Of a stretch of 64,000 nt of DNA, positions 1 through 10,945 are shown one piece after another. Position numbers and translations under genes: made by a program. This DNA is from Poa pratensis. Lineage: Eukaryota > Streptophyta > Magnoliopsida > Poales > Poaceae. The notes under the pieces are model-generated. The model saw nothing but the letters and a program-made list of their open reading frames with translations, searched no databases and was not told where the DNA came from. Numbering within the stretch: position 1 is the stretch's first letter; the number at the start of each line of letters is the position of its first letter. The DNA is taken from NCBI GenBank assembly GCA_947311845.1, contig CAMZMU010000063.1:55861618-55925617 (forward strand), in the 5' to 3' direction.

Positions 1-105
1 AAGTGTCTCAAATTTATACAAAAGTGGATGTATCTATACATGTTTCATGTCTAGATACATCTACTTTTTGGCAAATTTAAGACAGTTATTTTTGGACGGA
101 GGGAG
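1..105. mobile_element. Stowaway MITE, right part
   Basis: The segment ends in GGACGGAGGGAG followed by TA, the terminal motif and target dinucleotide of Stowaway (Tc1/mariner-derived) MITEs. The interior has the usual near-palindrome: CAAATTTATAC near base 8 and GGCAAATTTAAGAC near base 70, around a short middle (GATGTATCTA / TAGATACATC). The left end lies before the window. It is non-coding and needs a mariner transposase in trans. Family assignment is by recognition of the terminus. Confidence 0.8.
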
Positions 106-107
106 TA

Positions 108-2525
108 TATTAAAGCGGAGCCGGTGGTGTCCGTGTTCCATGGTACGTCGCCAGCCATCGTAGCTCGCTACCGCCTCCACTTCCTACTTCCCCACGATCC
201 GAAGAAACCGTCGTAGAAAAATGATTCCAGCAAACGGGATCGGAGAATCCGTGAATCACCTCGTAACTGGCCGCTTCCTCCTCTCCCTACTTTCCGCCCA
301 CGCTCGCACACAAACCGCTGCCCAGCGCCATCCGCCGTCGGCCTGCCCGCAACCGCTCCGGCGCCGCTATTCTCGGCCTGTGCCTCTGCTTTCCACGTCC
401 CCGCTCCGGCGTCCCGCCTCTCGCCGGCAGTGCAACGCTCCGACCGGGGGCCGCGCACCCGCTGACGCCGCTATTCTCCCCTCTCCACCCGGTTACTGCA
501 AGCGCGCCACACGGCGCCGTCATGCCCGGTCGCTGGAGGAGGCAGAGGTGTGCCCCAGGCGGCGGGGATGACGACTATGGCGTCGGCGCATCGGGGCGGG
601 TCTTCATAGACCTACCCGTGCTGGAGGCCGCCACCTGTGGCTTCTGCGACTACAACCTGCTCGGTCGCGGCGGCTTTGGCCCCGTCTACAAGGCATGAAG
701 GCAAGCAGATCACGAGATCGCCGTCGTGATCCTTCCTATCCTTTGATCATCTCTGAGCCTCTGATTCACAGGGCGTGATGGAGTGCGGACATGAGATCGC
801 GGGGAAGCGTCTGTCGCTGGATTGGCGGCAGGGGTGCTGGAGTTCCTCAACGAGGTGCTGCTGCTGCTCAAGGCGTAACGACGGAACAGTTGACATCCCC
901 TGAGCCTAATCTGTTAATCATCTTATTCTCTTAGAATCACCAGTTGCAATTTTCAGTTAAGTTCAATATAGAGTTCAGTTTGACAGAATTAGTAAATTTG
1001 CCACAATTATTTTACAGCAAAATTCAGGATATGACGTTCTCGTCATCTGTGTTATTTTGATTGTCAGTCATGCCGTCAGGACCATTGCCAATTACTTGTA
1101 CCGATGGGTGAGCATCTTGGTAGAGGTGTCTACACTATTGCATTCTACTGTACCTTCAAAGTTATACTCTCTCATCCCAGCCAAGAGGAGCAATACTTTT
1201 TTATAGACACGATGAGAAAGAAGTTGTTGAGATGGTGCTGTGGGTAAGAATGCCGTGGACACATTTGTCAGGATTGCTATTTTCTCACCCAGTTTATATG
1301 ATCTAGCGATTTTGTAAGCAAATGTCATGTTTAGCACAACATCTTGTATGAACTACTGGGATGTTAGATTATTTTTCTTCTTCCCTCACAAGATAATTCA
1401 TTGAGGTTCTTATTTGACTTGTAGTGCAGAGTAATTGAGCAGTACTAGACTACTAAGGTTCTGCTAACCTATCGTTGCCACGGATATGAGAAGGGGCACA
1501 CCGATAGTTGGATAGATCGAAACCTGGTGAAAACGCCAAAAAATTTGGTCATCAATTTCAGATTGTACATTTTAGTGTGTCTAAGTGCTAACTAAAAAAT
1601 GTATCCTTTCAGTTATCGATCTACTGTTGAGGGTGAGTTGCTGTAGCATATCTTTGCACTCAATCAAGTCCAGTTAGCATACCACCCGATCAGGCCAGTA
1701 ACACTCATTTATTCGTCAGTAGCATTTTTCTTTCCGGGAGCTAGACCACAGAGCAATATCTCAGTGAGGAATTCTTCATCCGAGTGACACCTCGGCATGT
1801 GATGTTATATAAGCAATTTGTTTCCTGTCACTTAACCATGGGATATGAAGTGGAATTTATATCATATAATTTTGCACTAAGGTAATATTTTATAGTTTCC
1901 TTGAATATGATTTCAATGTTATGTACAGGAGATGGCACAATATTCAGTAAAGAACCGAATGAGTTTCAGGGGTGGAGGGAAGTAACAGTCCAGATTTTTT
2001 TTTTTTTGTATACATAATTCTTGGTATAAATGGAATAGCTTGTGCTGGGTAGTTAGCTTTTTGCACAATAAAGCTATTCCAAGTGAAAGAAGTATATAAA
2101 CTTACATATCCAGTAGGGTTCAAGAATAGGAGAAAATGCAAGGAGAGAGTGGAAGCATGTATGTTGTTTTGTGCATGGCAAGTGCAGAGGGATGAGAGGA
2201 GAAAAAAGAGGGAGCGGACACGCTGATGGAAATCTTTAGAAAAACAAGGCTCTTCCAGGGTGTGGAACCGAAGCGGGAAGAGCCTAAGTGCCTCAAGCAT
2301 AAGGGCTGGTAGAAATGAAGGCGAGGAGAGCTTCACAATGGCTGAAGAAGAAGGGAGCATGCAGTGCGGAAGGAGGACGACAAGTGGATGTCTAAATCCC
2401 TCTTCCTTATTACAACTCCATCGGAGCATGGCACAAGCATGACATTGGAGCTCATTTTAATTAGTACGAGATATGTGGTTAAGAATAACTTGACGGGCCG
2501 TAGCAACGCACGGGCATTAAACTAG
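108..2525 (+). mobile_element. Candidate Helitron H1, 3' end at 2525
   Basis: At 2492-2525 the sequence has the 3' terminus seen in many grass Helitrons: a short GC stem (GGCCGTAGCAACGCACGGGC), an AT-rich spacer, then CTAG followed by a host T. The 5' end is not proven. TATTAAAGCGGAGCC directly after the Stowaway MITE resembles the TATATAAAGC stretch that follows the TC start of the Helitron at 38928-41188, so the MITE may sit in the Helitron's first few bases. The body is non-coding except for a receptor-kinase fragment. The stretch 900-2490 shows no gene I can support. Confidence 0.5.
595..880 (+). pseudogene. Receptor-like kinase fragment (start of kinase domain)
   Basis: Two blocks match the start of a plant receptor-like kinase domain. 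The first reads FIDLPVLEAATCGF then NLLGRGGFGPVYK, which is the activation-loop-distal glycine loop (GxGxFGxVYK). It stops at a TGA directly after YKA. The second, after an intron-like gap ending in CAG near 771, reads GVMECGHEIAGKRLSL and, after a 1-base shift near 831, VLEFLNEVLLLLK. These are the beta-3 lysine region and the alpha-C helix. The rest of the kinase, the extracellular and membrane parts are absent, so it cannot be functional. Its place inside a Helitron-like segment suggests capture of part of a host gene. Confidence 0.7.
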
Positions 2526-2526
2526 T

Positions 2527-3222
2527 TTATGTAGGTCTCCCGGTTCCCGCGGGCTGCACCACCACTGTTTATGGCTTCCCTTTCCCCTGCTACAGTTGTG
2601 AGAGGGCGATTTCTTGGGCGTTCCTGCGCGCACCGGCTCGTCGCCGGCGATTCGCCGGATCCCTCACCCTCCGGCGGCCGCTTCGGCGGCGGGAGGACGG
2701 GGGATCCACGGATCCCGGCGTATATGTAGATTAGGTGTGCGTGGGGTGTGCTGCCGGCGGTGCTGGGGTGGAAGCGGTGGCGTCGGTGGAGTTTGGTGGC
2801 GGTGGTCTTCCCCTCTGTCGGTGCGGCTCCGTGGGAGCTCCGCCGCGGATCTACTGCCTTGCCCTGGCTCGCGGCTCTTCGAGTGCTCGACAGGGCTCCC
2901 CCTTCGCCGGAGTCCGAGAGCGGGCGGATCCGGCGGTTGACGACTTGGAAGATGCAGTTCTTGGTGGCCAAGGTGGTGTCGCCGGCGGTCGAGCATGGTG
3001 GAGGTTCTTCGGCACCGAGGAGCGTCGACTCCCCGATCGCACTGGGGGGCCTCCCAGTCCATGAGTTTGGAGGTGGTGCGGCGGGCATAGCCGGCGTGGC
3101 GTCGTGCGCGATGAAGACGATGCTACGGCTCAGGAAGGACCTCTTTGTAATTTTATGTTTTCCTGGGCTTTTCTGTATGAAGCTTGGCTGGATGTAACTG
3201 CAAATTCCCTCGCAAAAAAAAA
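2527..3222 (+). mobile_element. GC-rich retroposon-like block with A-tail
   Basis: A GC-rich block (several overlapping open frames, none with a recognisable domain) runs into a T-rich stretch and ends in CGCAAAAAAAAA at 3211-3222. A GC-rich 5' part followed by 'CCTCTTTGTAATTTT...' and an A-tail is the build of grass LINE-derived or SINE-like retroposons. I could not find a target-site duplication, so both ends are approximate. The several long ORFs on either strand here are a by-product of GC content. Confidence 0.35.
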
Positions 3223-3488
3223 GTCCTCTGAAAGTCTGAAGTCGACGGTTAACTCAAGGTCACCGTCGCGCACGTAGTAGATCTCCTCTCCACATGCCAT
3301 TTGGGAGACACACGGGCCCAGCTCTGGTGGCTCAGTGCATATTTGATGCTCCCGGCTGGCTGCGATCGCACCCCCACAATTTACGCTCGATCGGTGCACT
3401 CTGGCCCACCTGTTTGCAGTCTTGGCAAGTTGGTCCGGAAACAAATTTCAGTTCTTCAAGGTCACCGTCTGACCGTAGACCTCCTCTC
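3223..3488. other. Spacer with a local 45-bp duplication
   Basis: No gene seen. A segment beginning GGTCACCGTC at about 3258-3302 is repeated with changes at about 3460-3503 (both continue into CTCCTCTCCAC.TGCCATTT). The second copy contains the insertion target of the downstream LINE. Confidence 0.5.
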
Positions 3489-3618
3489 CACTTGCCATTT
3501 TCTTTTTTGAAACCTTATACTGTGGGGGAGCCCCCCACAGCCTCACACATTTTATTATGAAGAATAAAAGTATTTACATACTACTTACATATTAAGTACA
3601 AGCTATATACAGAGAGCA

Positions 3619-6600
3619 CTAAGGCAAAGTGTCAAGCCAAGATGACAAAGATGTAAAAACCGACTCCTTCACCCTAACTTTAAGCAGGGTGACCTCATGA
3701 AAGAAACAGGACTTCCAGCCTCTAAAAGTGGGCCTGATATTCTTGAAAACCCAACCATTACGCTGCTTCCATATCGCCCAACATGCTAAGATGACAACCT
3801 CAGTGTAGCATGGTCCCAGAAAACTTTTCTTAGCACGAACCAGTATTTCATTTGTGTTCCCAGGATGCCAAGCAATCTGCAGATAGTTCCAGACTCTAGT
3901 GCTAAAATTACAGTTAAAAAACAGGTGTCTCCAGTCCTCAATCTGATGTGTAGGACATAGAACACAGTTATGGTTGTCAGTGACATGCCAATGTCGTCTT
4001 AGGAGCATCTCCTTGGTGTTAATTCTGTCGTGCAAAATCAGCCACGCAAAAAACTTGTGTTTGGACTGGCACTTGCTCCTCCAAATCCAGCAAGAGGGAG
4101 CATGAGTATCAATGTGCTTAAAACTATGTCTGTACATCAAACTAGGCTTATATTCACCCTTCCGAGTGTACAGATCCATCTATCATTAGCTTCTTCATGC
4201 AAAGCAACATCCTGCAGTAAAGTCTGCATCTGCACCATTTCCTCATGTGCCTCCACCGAGAGAGGCAATGAAAAGCTTCAGTCCATTGATCGTTACGCAG
4301 AAACTCATGTACTGATTGTAGCTTGTCGTGGCAAAAGAAAAAAGTCGTGGGAACAATTCTTCTAACTTCTTGTCCTGCCACAGATCAGACCAAAACAAAA
4401 TGGAATGACCATTGCCCACTTCACATCTTGTAATTGCTCGGTAAGTATCAGCCAAAGCAATAATTCCTCTCCACCAAAAGGAACCTGATAAAATGACAGC
4501 ATGAGGTACCGAATTATAATAATATGTATCTCGGACCAGCTGAACCCATGGTGTACTGTCATTGTTGTAAAGCTTGTGTAGATGTTTGAGCAGTAATGCA
4601 GTATTTTGCACTTTAAGATCAATAATCCAAGTCCTCCCTTGTTCTTAGGTTTACATATCATATCCCATGCAGCCAAAGAGCTAACAGTATCTTTATCTTT
4701 TTTCCTCCACAAACAGTGCCTCCTTGCTCTGTTAAAGACTTCAGTGACACCAACAGGAACCACTAGTGTCAACAAAAAATATGTAGGGAGGGAAGATAGT
4801 ACTGAGTTAACCAGGACCAATCTGTCGCCATATGAAAGAAAGGAGGATGTTGCTGTAAGTCGTCTCTCAACTCTGTCAGTGAGAGGTGACATATCCCGAA
4901 TTGTTGGTCTGGTTGTTCCCATCGGAAGACCCAAGTAGGGAAAAGGCATAGTGCCTAACTGACACTCAAAAGTTTGGGCTAAAAGAATAGCTTCATCTGG
5001 TGACACATTGACAGGGATCAGCGAGGATTTGTGAAAGTTAATTTTCAGTCCAGTGAAATCTGCATATCTTTGCAAAATCTCTTTGAACACTAGCAGATCC
5101 TGTATATTTGCCGGCAAAACAATTATTGTGTCATCAGCATATTGTACTATCGGATAGTCAGCCCGCACAGGAATTGGAGCATTTAAAACTCCCTCATGAT
5201 AAGCTTTGTTCACCATGCTTTGCAACAAATCTGCTCCTTCAACAAACAATAAAGGGACAATGGATCTCCCTGCCGAACCCCTCTCTTGCAGTGAAAATTT
5301 CTTCCTGGTATGCCATTTAACAGAACAGAAGATGAACCAGAAGAAAGAATTTCACGGACCCACTGTAAAAATAAATCCGGGAAACCTTTAGCCCTCAGAA
5401 TCTCAATAATGGCATCATGAGCCAGTGTATCAAAAGCTTTTTCAAAGTCGATCTTTAGGATTACAATTTTCTTTTTTGACTGATGACATTGGTGTAAGAA
5501 TTCGTAGGACCAAGCCAAACAGTCTTGAATTGTTCTTCCTTGAATAAACCCATACTGGTTTGCATGAATCGTTCCACAGATAACTTTCTGGAGTCTGTTG
5601 GCCAACAACTTCGTGACAAATTTCAAGCAAGTGTTGGTGAGAGAAATGGGACGAAAATCATTTACAGATTCTGGACTGTTCACCTTTGGCACAAGTGTTA
5701 TGTATGAACCATTTATACTTTGTAGGGAAGTATTACCAGAGTGGAAGTCATTACACAACTTGATAAAATCATCCTTGATAATGTGCCAGCATTTTTTCAC
5801 AAAGAGTCCATTAAAACCATCGGTCCAGGGGCTTTATCAGTTTTCATATGCTTTACTATTCCTTCAATTTCATCAGCAGAGAATGGTTCCACAAGGCTAT
5901 TCAGATCGTTATTCGGGTGTAGCACTGTATGGAGTGAAATACTGCGGCTTGTAGGCATGCACACTCCATTCTTCTTTGAGACTTTGGAGGAAAGCGTTCG
6001 CTTTTTGCTGATGATCAACAAGAACAGTACCATCAACATTTTTATTTCAGCAATTGTGTTGTGTCTAAATCTCTCTGTGGCTTTGGAGTGAAAAAATTTG
6101 GTATTTTCACCACCAAGTTGTACCCAACGCAGTGTACAACGTTTCCTCCAATACTCAGATTGAATCCACAATAATTTCTTCAGATGTGCCTTCCCTATGT
6201 TTCTGAAATTAAATTCAGGCCGACTCAAGTCCCTTTCATCCTCCAACTGGTCTAGCAGCATAATTACTTTATTGCAGTTGTCAATCAGCACTTTTATCTG
6301 AGAAAGAGATTTGCCCCATTTTTTCAACTCATGCCTCAGATTTTTGAGTTTTGCTGTAAGAATTCCTGCACTGGAAGAAGCAACAACAGGCCATTTCCAC
6401 ACTCTTTCAACTAGCTGTATGAAACCAGGCTGGCTGACCCAGTGATTCTCAAACCGAAAGATTTGTGCCTTTGGTATGGTGGTTGATATACTAATTACAC
6501 AGGGCGTATGATCTGATGTTGATTTAGCCAGTGGGTGGACCATGGAATTGGGATATTTCAGAGTCCATTCACAGCTCGTGAAGAACCAATCAATTTGCTC

Positions 6601-7209
6601 AAGCAAGGGCTCGTCCTGCATATTAGACCAAGTAAAGGATCTTCCTTTGAGGGGTAGTTCAATTAAACCCAGATAACTAATTATTTCATTAAAAATGAAG
6701 ATGTCATTCATGTTTGCGCCAGGTCTGTTCCTGTTGTCCACTGATCTCATGAAGTTAAAATCACAACCAATAACCAGTGCGCAGCTGTTGGGATATCTAG
6801 ATCATGTAGCCATTGTACAAAGTTATCTCTCTCAATGCCATTGCAAGGTCCGTAAACATTCACAAGTGTCCAGCTTTCTCTGTTATGTTTAGAAGTGAAG
6901 CATATTCTTATAGCTGACCTGGTCACTTCTAGTAGCTGACCATCAAAAACTGCGCTGTTCCATAAAACAATCAGGCCTCCAGAAGCACCCACAGAGGGAA
7001 AACACAAATCGATCAAACCTTTTTGGACAAAAGGACCGGATAAAAGAATGATCAAAAGTTTCACACTTAGTTTCTTGTAAGCAAATCACAGAGCACTGAC
7101 TTTCATCAATTTTATTATAGACGAGCAACCTCTTGTCTTTGTCATTTAAACCCCTCACGTTCCAATCAAGAACCTTCCAATCTAGCAGCCAGAAAGTTGT
7201 ACTATTCAT
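3619..7209 (-). pseudogene. LINE ORF2 (endonuclease + reverse transcriptase), frameshifted
   Basis: ORF2 makes the enzyme that nicks the target and copies the LINE RNA. The APE-type endonuclease starts at 7209 (LDWNVRGLND, then CLQETKCE, the N and E catalytic blocks) and continues after frameshifts near 7030 and 6750 (LVNVYGPCN, then SDHTPCVI). Reverse transcriptase follows in 5800-4362, with [17 protein letters not shown], the GVRQGDPLS block and VQYADDTII, the YADD active site. A frameshift at about 5245 lies between RQGDPLS and YADD. After another shift near 4490-4370, the 4179-3619 part carries the zf-RVT-like tail (CVLCPTHQIEDWRHLFFNC, FWILACWAIWKQRN-type). At least five shifts make it inactive. 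Confidence 0.9.
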
Positions 7210-9090
7210 TATAAACTTTAGTTGAGTTGTTCTTGTTTGGAACGGCCATAAGCCTCTCCTCTGTCATCTCTGCTTCAGGGATCTCCAGTTGTCTGCCGAC
7301 TTGTTGCAGCACCTGAATTGGCGTATGAGGTGTAACTGGCCCATCGTCCATGGGTTTAGCAGACCTGGGTTTCTTCTTTTTCGGAGTGGGCTTGTCCCTC
7401 ATAAGTTCAAGTTTGAAACCATTGGCTTTGATTTGCTGTCTGGTACTTCTTCTCACTGTGTTGGTTACACTTGGTGCTTCCAGCCTAGCTCTGCTTCTCT
7501 TTTTCTTGGGCGATTGTTCAACCTGTTGCCTTGTAGTAGTGAAAACCATGCATGTGCTATGGTATGAAATTATCAGATTTTCATCAGTCTGGCTATGGGT
7601 GTTTTCCTCAGCCTTCTCAAAAGTCAGCTTTCTAGCAGCGTTCAGTACAGGACCAGGAGCTTCCACATGATCAACAAGTTCAACATCATGCTGTGTTACT
7701 GATTCATCCTCTGTTTCCACGATTTCTTGAACTTCCCTTATTGTGGGTGCTCCACGAAGCAAACCAAAAGCCTGTACCCAGTTCTTGTTGGACAGAAACA
7801 CAGTGGACAACTGAAAAGGAGCCTGTAACATTGTTCTATGGATGGTGCCACTACAATTGATGGCATCATTTCCTCCAAAATCTTGCTCAGTATCATCTGT
7901 GGTGGCAATGCAGGACCACACACTGTGGGAAGTCTCTTCTGAAAATTAGAGATCGGTGTCAAAATATAGACATCAGCAAGTCGCATGTGATGAATGATCA
8001 GCTGAGCTTGGTGGTGCCGTATATAATCAACTGAATTTTCAAAGTGGTTTAACAGAACAGGAGCAGAATCTTGCATTTCAACAGGATTTTCATGCACGTT
8101 TTCCCAGTGGTTTAGCAGAACAGGAGCATAATCTTGCATTTCAACAGGATCTTCATGTGGCAGAAGGTGTGGCGTATGGTGTGGTGGAGTTGTGTCATGC
8201 GGGGCAGAGGACGTAGGAGCTAAATCGTCCCCCTTTTCTAAGCCAGGACTGCGGTAGTTATAATCCTTGTCCAGAACGGTTGGACTTGTTTTCTTGACTA
8301 CCCAAATCTGCTTAGGTGATTTCCTCGTAAAGCAATCCTTCTCAATATGGCCAGAAAGGAAACAGCCTCTGCATCTGATTTTTCTGGTGCACTCAATCGT
8401 CGTGTGTTTCATGGTAAGACAACGCCCACATTTCCAAAATCGATATGCTATGTCATCGATAACTTCTTGCAGCCCACCTAAATCAGGGGTGGGCCTGTCT
8501 GGACTTGTGTGGACTGAATCCGCATTTGCCGCCACAGTTTTCTGAACTTCTTCTGTAGTCTCTATCTGCTGTCCCTCTGAGTGCGCTGCTTTCCGAAGGT
8601 CAATCGGTGCAAAAGAACCAAAAGAGATAACCGGATGGGTTTGTGTTTGATATATGGTCTGCTTTAGTTCTGGCTGGTTCTTTTTGGGAGCCTGATACCC
8701 TTTACACGCATCATATGCAAGCGATTCAGCAAACACTAGTTTTCTCTTCATTTTAGTTCTAGGAGCAGAAGACTTTTTCCTCAAAATTGACCTCGTTGAA
8801 TTTGTATTAAGAGCACGCAGACCTGCAATAGCTTTGCCTTTTGTAGGACTAACTAGAGTCCATTCATCATTAATTTCTTTCTGCCAGAGTCTAAGTTCCC
8901 TCATCCAATTGGGGCCTCCATGGCCCCAAGTATGAAAATAACACTTGAAAGCATGACAAGAGAATGAGCGTAGTGCCAAAACAAGAAAACCGACATGCCT
9001 AGATGATACTGAAAACCTGAAAACTCTGTCAGAGAGAAGTTGCACCCGAAGATCATCACAAAAACCTCCAATGCAGGATTCTAAAGCCAT
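7202..9090 (-). pseudogene. LINE ORF1 (RNA-binding, zinc-knuckle protein), frameshifted
   Basis: ORF1 of plant L1-type LINEs encodes the nucleic-acid-binding protein of the retrotransposition particle. The first frame (9090 to about 7930) opens with MALESCIGGF and the grass-LINE block SFSCHAFKCYFHTWGHGGP. It then has two CX2CX4HX4C zinc knuckles in a row (CGRCLTMKHTTIEC and CRGCFLSGHIEKDC, about residues 215-245). A 20-residue unit containing NPVEMQDSAPVLLNH is duplicated around residues 310-350. A frameshift near 7930 moves the reading to a second frame (to 7202) with a basic tail (SPKKKRSRAR, TPKKKKPRSAK). The last codons overlap the ORF2 start: the bases ATGAATAG hold both the ORF2 ATG and the ORF1 stop. 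Confidence 0.8.
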
Positions 9091-9140
9091 ACTGACAGTG
9101 TCTTCCGATAATTTAAACGTGGATCTTCCAAAGGAAACAG

Positions 9141-9629
9141 TCAGCAGGAAATGATTGCCTTACCCAAAGGATGTACCGTTGATCCAAATTTTCGTTTCAC
9201 ATCATCACTAAACTTCTGGCCATGAGAGAAATCCAGCCCGATTTTGATCCAATCATACACAGCCATTGAAGGAGTATCCACCACACCCGAATCGTTGGGT
9301 ATGGGATATTTACCCGATCCGTCTGAGGCCGAAGGAAAAACCAGACAAGATGTAACTTTGGCAAAATGTTCAAAAAGCCTCACCTCAGAACCAGGGAAAA
9401 CCTCATCGCCCTTGTCAAGGTATTTGCCCATGATCGGCTTGCCCCTAGCATCCTTGAGGACGATCCAATCCTTCAATGCATTATTCGGCCTCCAGAGATG
9501 TAACTCACCATCGTAAGACTTGAACCGGCCCCGAGCGCGATCCTTGGCCGTGGAGTACGTGGCCTTCCACCGCCAGAGGGGAGCCACCGTCATCACGTTG
9601 AGAAGGGGTGACGGGGAAACTAGCCCCAA
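9141..9629 (-). pseudogene. LINE 5' ORF of unknown function
   Basis: An open frame of 162 residues starting MGLVSPSPLL, upstream of ORF1 within the LINE. I do not recognise a domain. It is rich in charged and aromatic residues (for example LHLWRPNNALKDW, WIKIGLDFSHGQKF). Its end overlaps the region where the ORF1 frame would continue upstream (NHFLLTVSFGRS in another frame), so it may be the true N-terminus of ORF1 displaced by a 1-base lesion around 9150. Alternatively it is a captured piece. Confidence 0.4.
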
Positions 9630-9904
9630 TTTTCAGCGAAGCAAAATGGATCCAGAGCTTGCCGCCGGCGACCGACAGCAGCGGAGAGAGAGAGAAGCTT
9701 CCACAAGCTCAGGAAAGGAGGTCCATACAGCAGGGCGCCCAGCCGCGGGAGAGGGGGCGGACTGGCGCTGCGGGCGCGGTGGATCTTGGGGCGGCCGCGC
9801 CGGCGGCTGCACGGCGGCCGAGACGCCAAGAAATCGCGGGAGCAGGTCAACGGTCCATTGACTCATGAGCGTCTAGGTTCCGTGTTTCACTTGCCATTTT
9901 CTTT

Positions 9905-10253
9905 GCGGGCACAGTGGCACACCCCCGTGATCTCCTCCTCCAACACAATCATACGGCCGTTCCAAGTAAAGTGCCTGGACCAAACTACTCGCGAGGCGCC
10001 GTCATGACTAGGCGAGAACGTACCCACGCAGATCCCTACATATGCCTGCCAAGTGGGCGCATGCTCCCTCACTCACTCACGTGCTCCTCCTACCCTGAAA
10101 CTTCAACCGGCTCCCAAGTCATCGTCTCTCCTGCAGATCGATCGGTCGTCACTTTTGGAGTTGGTGCTCACTTGCTTTCAGTCGGTACCGGGCCTCACCA
10201 CGCCGCATGAAAATAAAAGTAATCATATTAATATACCTTACCTATACCTACTA
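9905..10253. other. Unassigned spacer
   Basis: Between the LINE and the Helitron 5' end. No coding frame with a recognisable domain, no repeat structure seen. The first bases (TGCGGGCACAG) are the continuation of the LINE target site. Confidence 0.4.
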
Positions 10254-10580
10254 TCTATAAAGGCTTGAAAGAACCACCCCACATCCACTGAGCCACGTCA
10301 CCCCTAATTTCTGGACCGTGCGATCTGACGAACGAACGGCCTCACACAACACATCCCAGAGAGCTACTATTCCCAGACGAATTTCTACCAATGAGAACAC
10401 GCCACGTGTCCCGGTCACCACCGGTTGCCCCGGTTCCAGCCGGTCACCCGCCACGCACGGTTTTTGGCGTAGAGAAATTACAGGAAACCCCTCCCGAAGG
10501 ACTAATATGTAATTTTCGGCACCACCAGGGGCCTCCGTGCAAAAGCGTGCACGCAATCCCTCTTCCCTCTTCTCTCTCCC

Positions 10581-10945
10581 GTGCAATCCCAAGCTCGCCG
10601 CCGTCGCCGACGGGCGCTACCGTCGCTCCACTCCTTCCCTGACGAATCGAAGCGCACAGGGAAGCTCGACGGCCTGCCGACGGCGGCGTGGGCGGCGCCG
10701 GCCGTGGCCGCGGTCAAGGTCAAGTGGCCGGGCGCCGGAGGGGCGCTCTCGCAGATGCTCACGGGCAGGCGCGGCGGCCGCGGGGTCTCCGCCGTCGAGC
10801 CCGTCGCCGGGGACGGCGCCGTTCGCTGGGACGCTGCCCACGATGCTAACCGGTTCCGGGTCGACGTCGAGCACAGCGCCGGCCAGCGCGGGGGCGGCGC
10901 CGGCGGCAAGACCGACCGCGGCGTCTTCTTCTGCATCCTATACGT
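10581..10945 (+). pseudogene. Captured gene fragment, possibly N-terminal C2 (NT-C2) type
   Basis: A GC-rich open frame with coding-like composition: KLDGLPTAAW, then VAAVKVKWPGAGGALSQML, then VRWDAAHDANRFRVDV and GVFFCILY. It ends at a plausible splice donor, TAC|GTGAGT, at about 10944. The pattern of a 'KVKW...' strand, 'V.WD' and a short hydrophobic strand recalls the NT-C2 (EEIG1/EHBP1) domain of plant proteins, but I hold this weakly. The downstream sequence is intron-like and then breaks at the solo LTR. Position just inside a Helitron 5' end, in the same orientation, fits gene-fragment capture. Confidence 0.4.

Larger units (their letters stand above)
3506..9887 (-). mobile_element. 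LINE (non-LTR retrotransposon), near full length
   Basis: A minus-strand LINE of about 6.4 kb. It is flanked by a 17-bp direct repeat, CACTTGCCATTTTCTTT, at 3489-3505 and 9888-9904, the duplication made by target-primed reverse transcription. The short A-tail (T-run on the plus strand at 3501-3508) overlaps the low-coordinate copy. Order on the minus strand: 5' leader and an unassigned ORF (9629-9141), ORF1 with two CCHC zinc knuckles (9090-7202), ORF2 with endonuclease, reverse transcriptase and a C-terminal zinc-binding region (7209-3619), then 3' UTR. All long frames carry frameshifts, so this copy is dead. The domain order is that of the plant L1 clade. Confidence 0.92.

Noticed and set aside
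2614..3064. Several 100-190 codon ORFs in the GC-rich block
   Set aside because: Overlapping frames on both strands with no domain; explained by base composition of a retroposon-like sequence.
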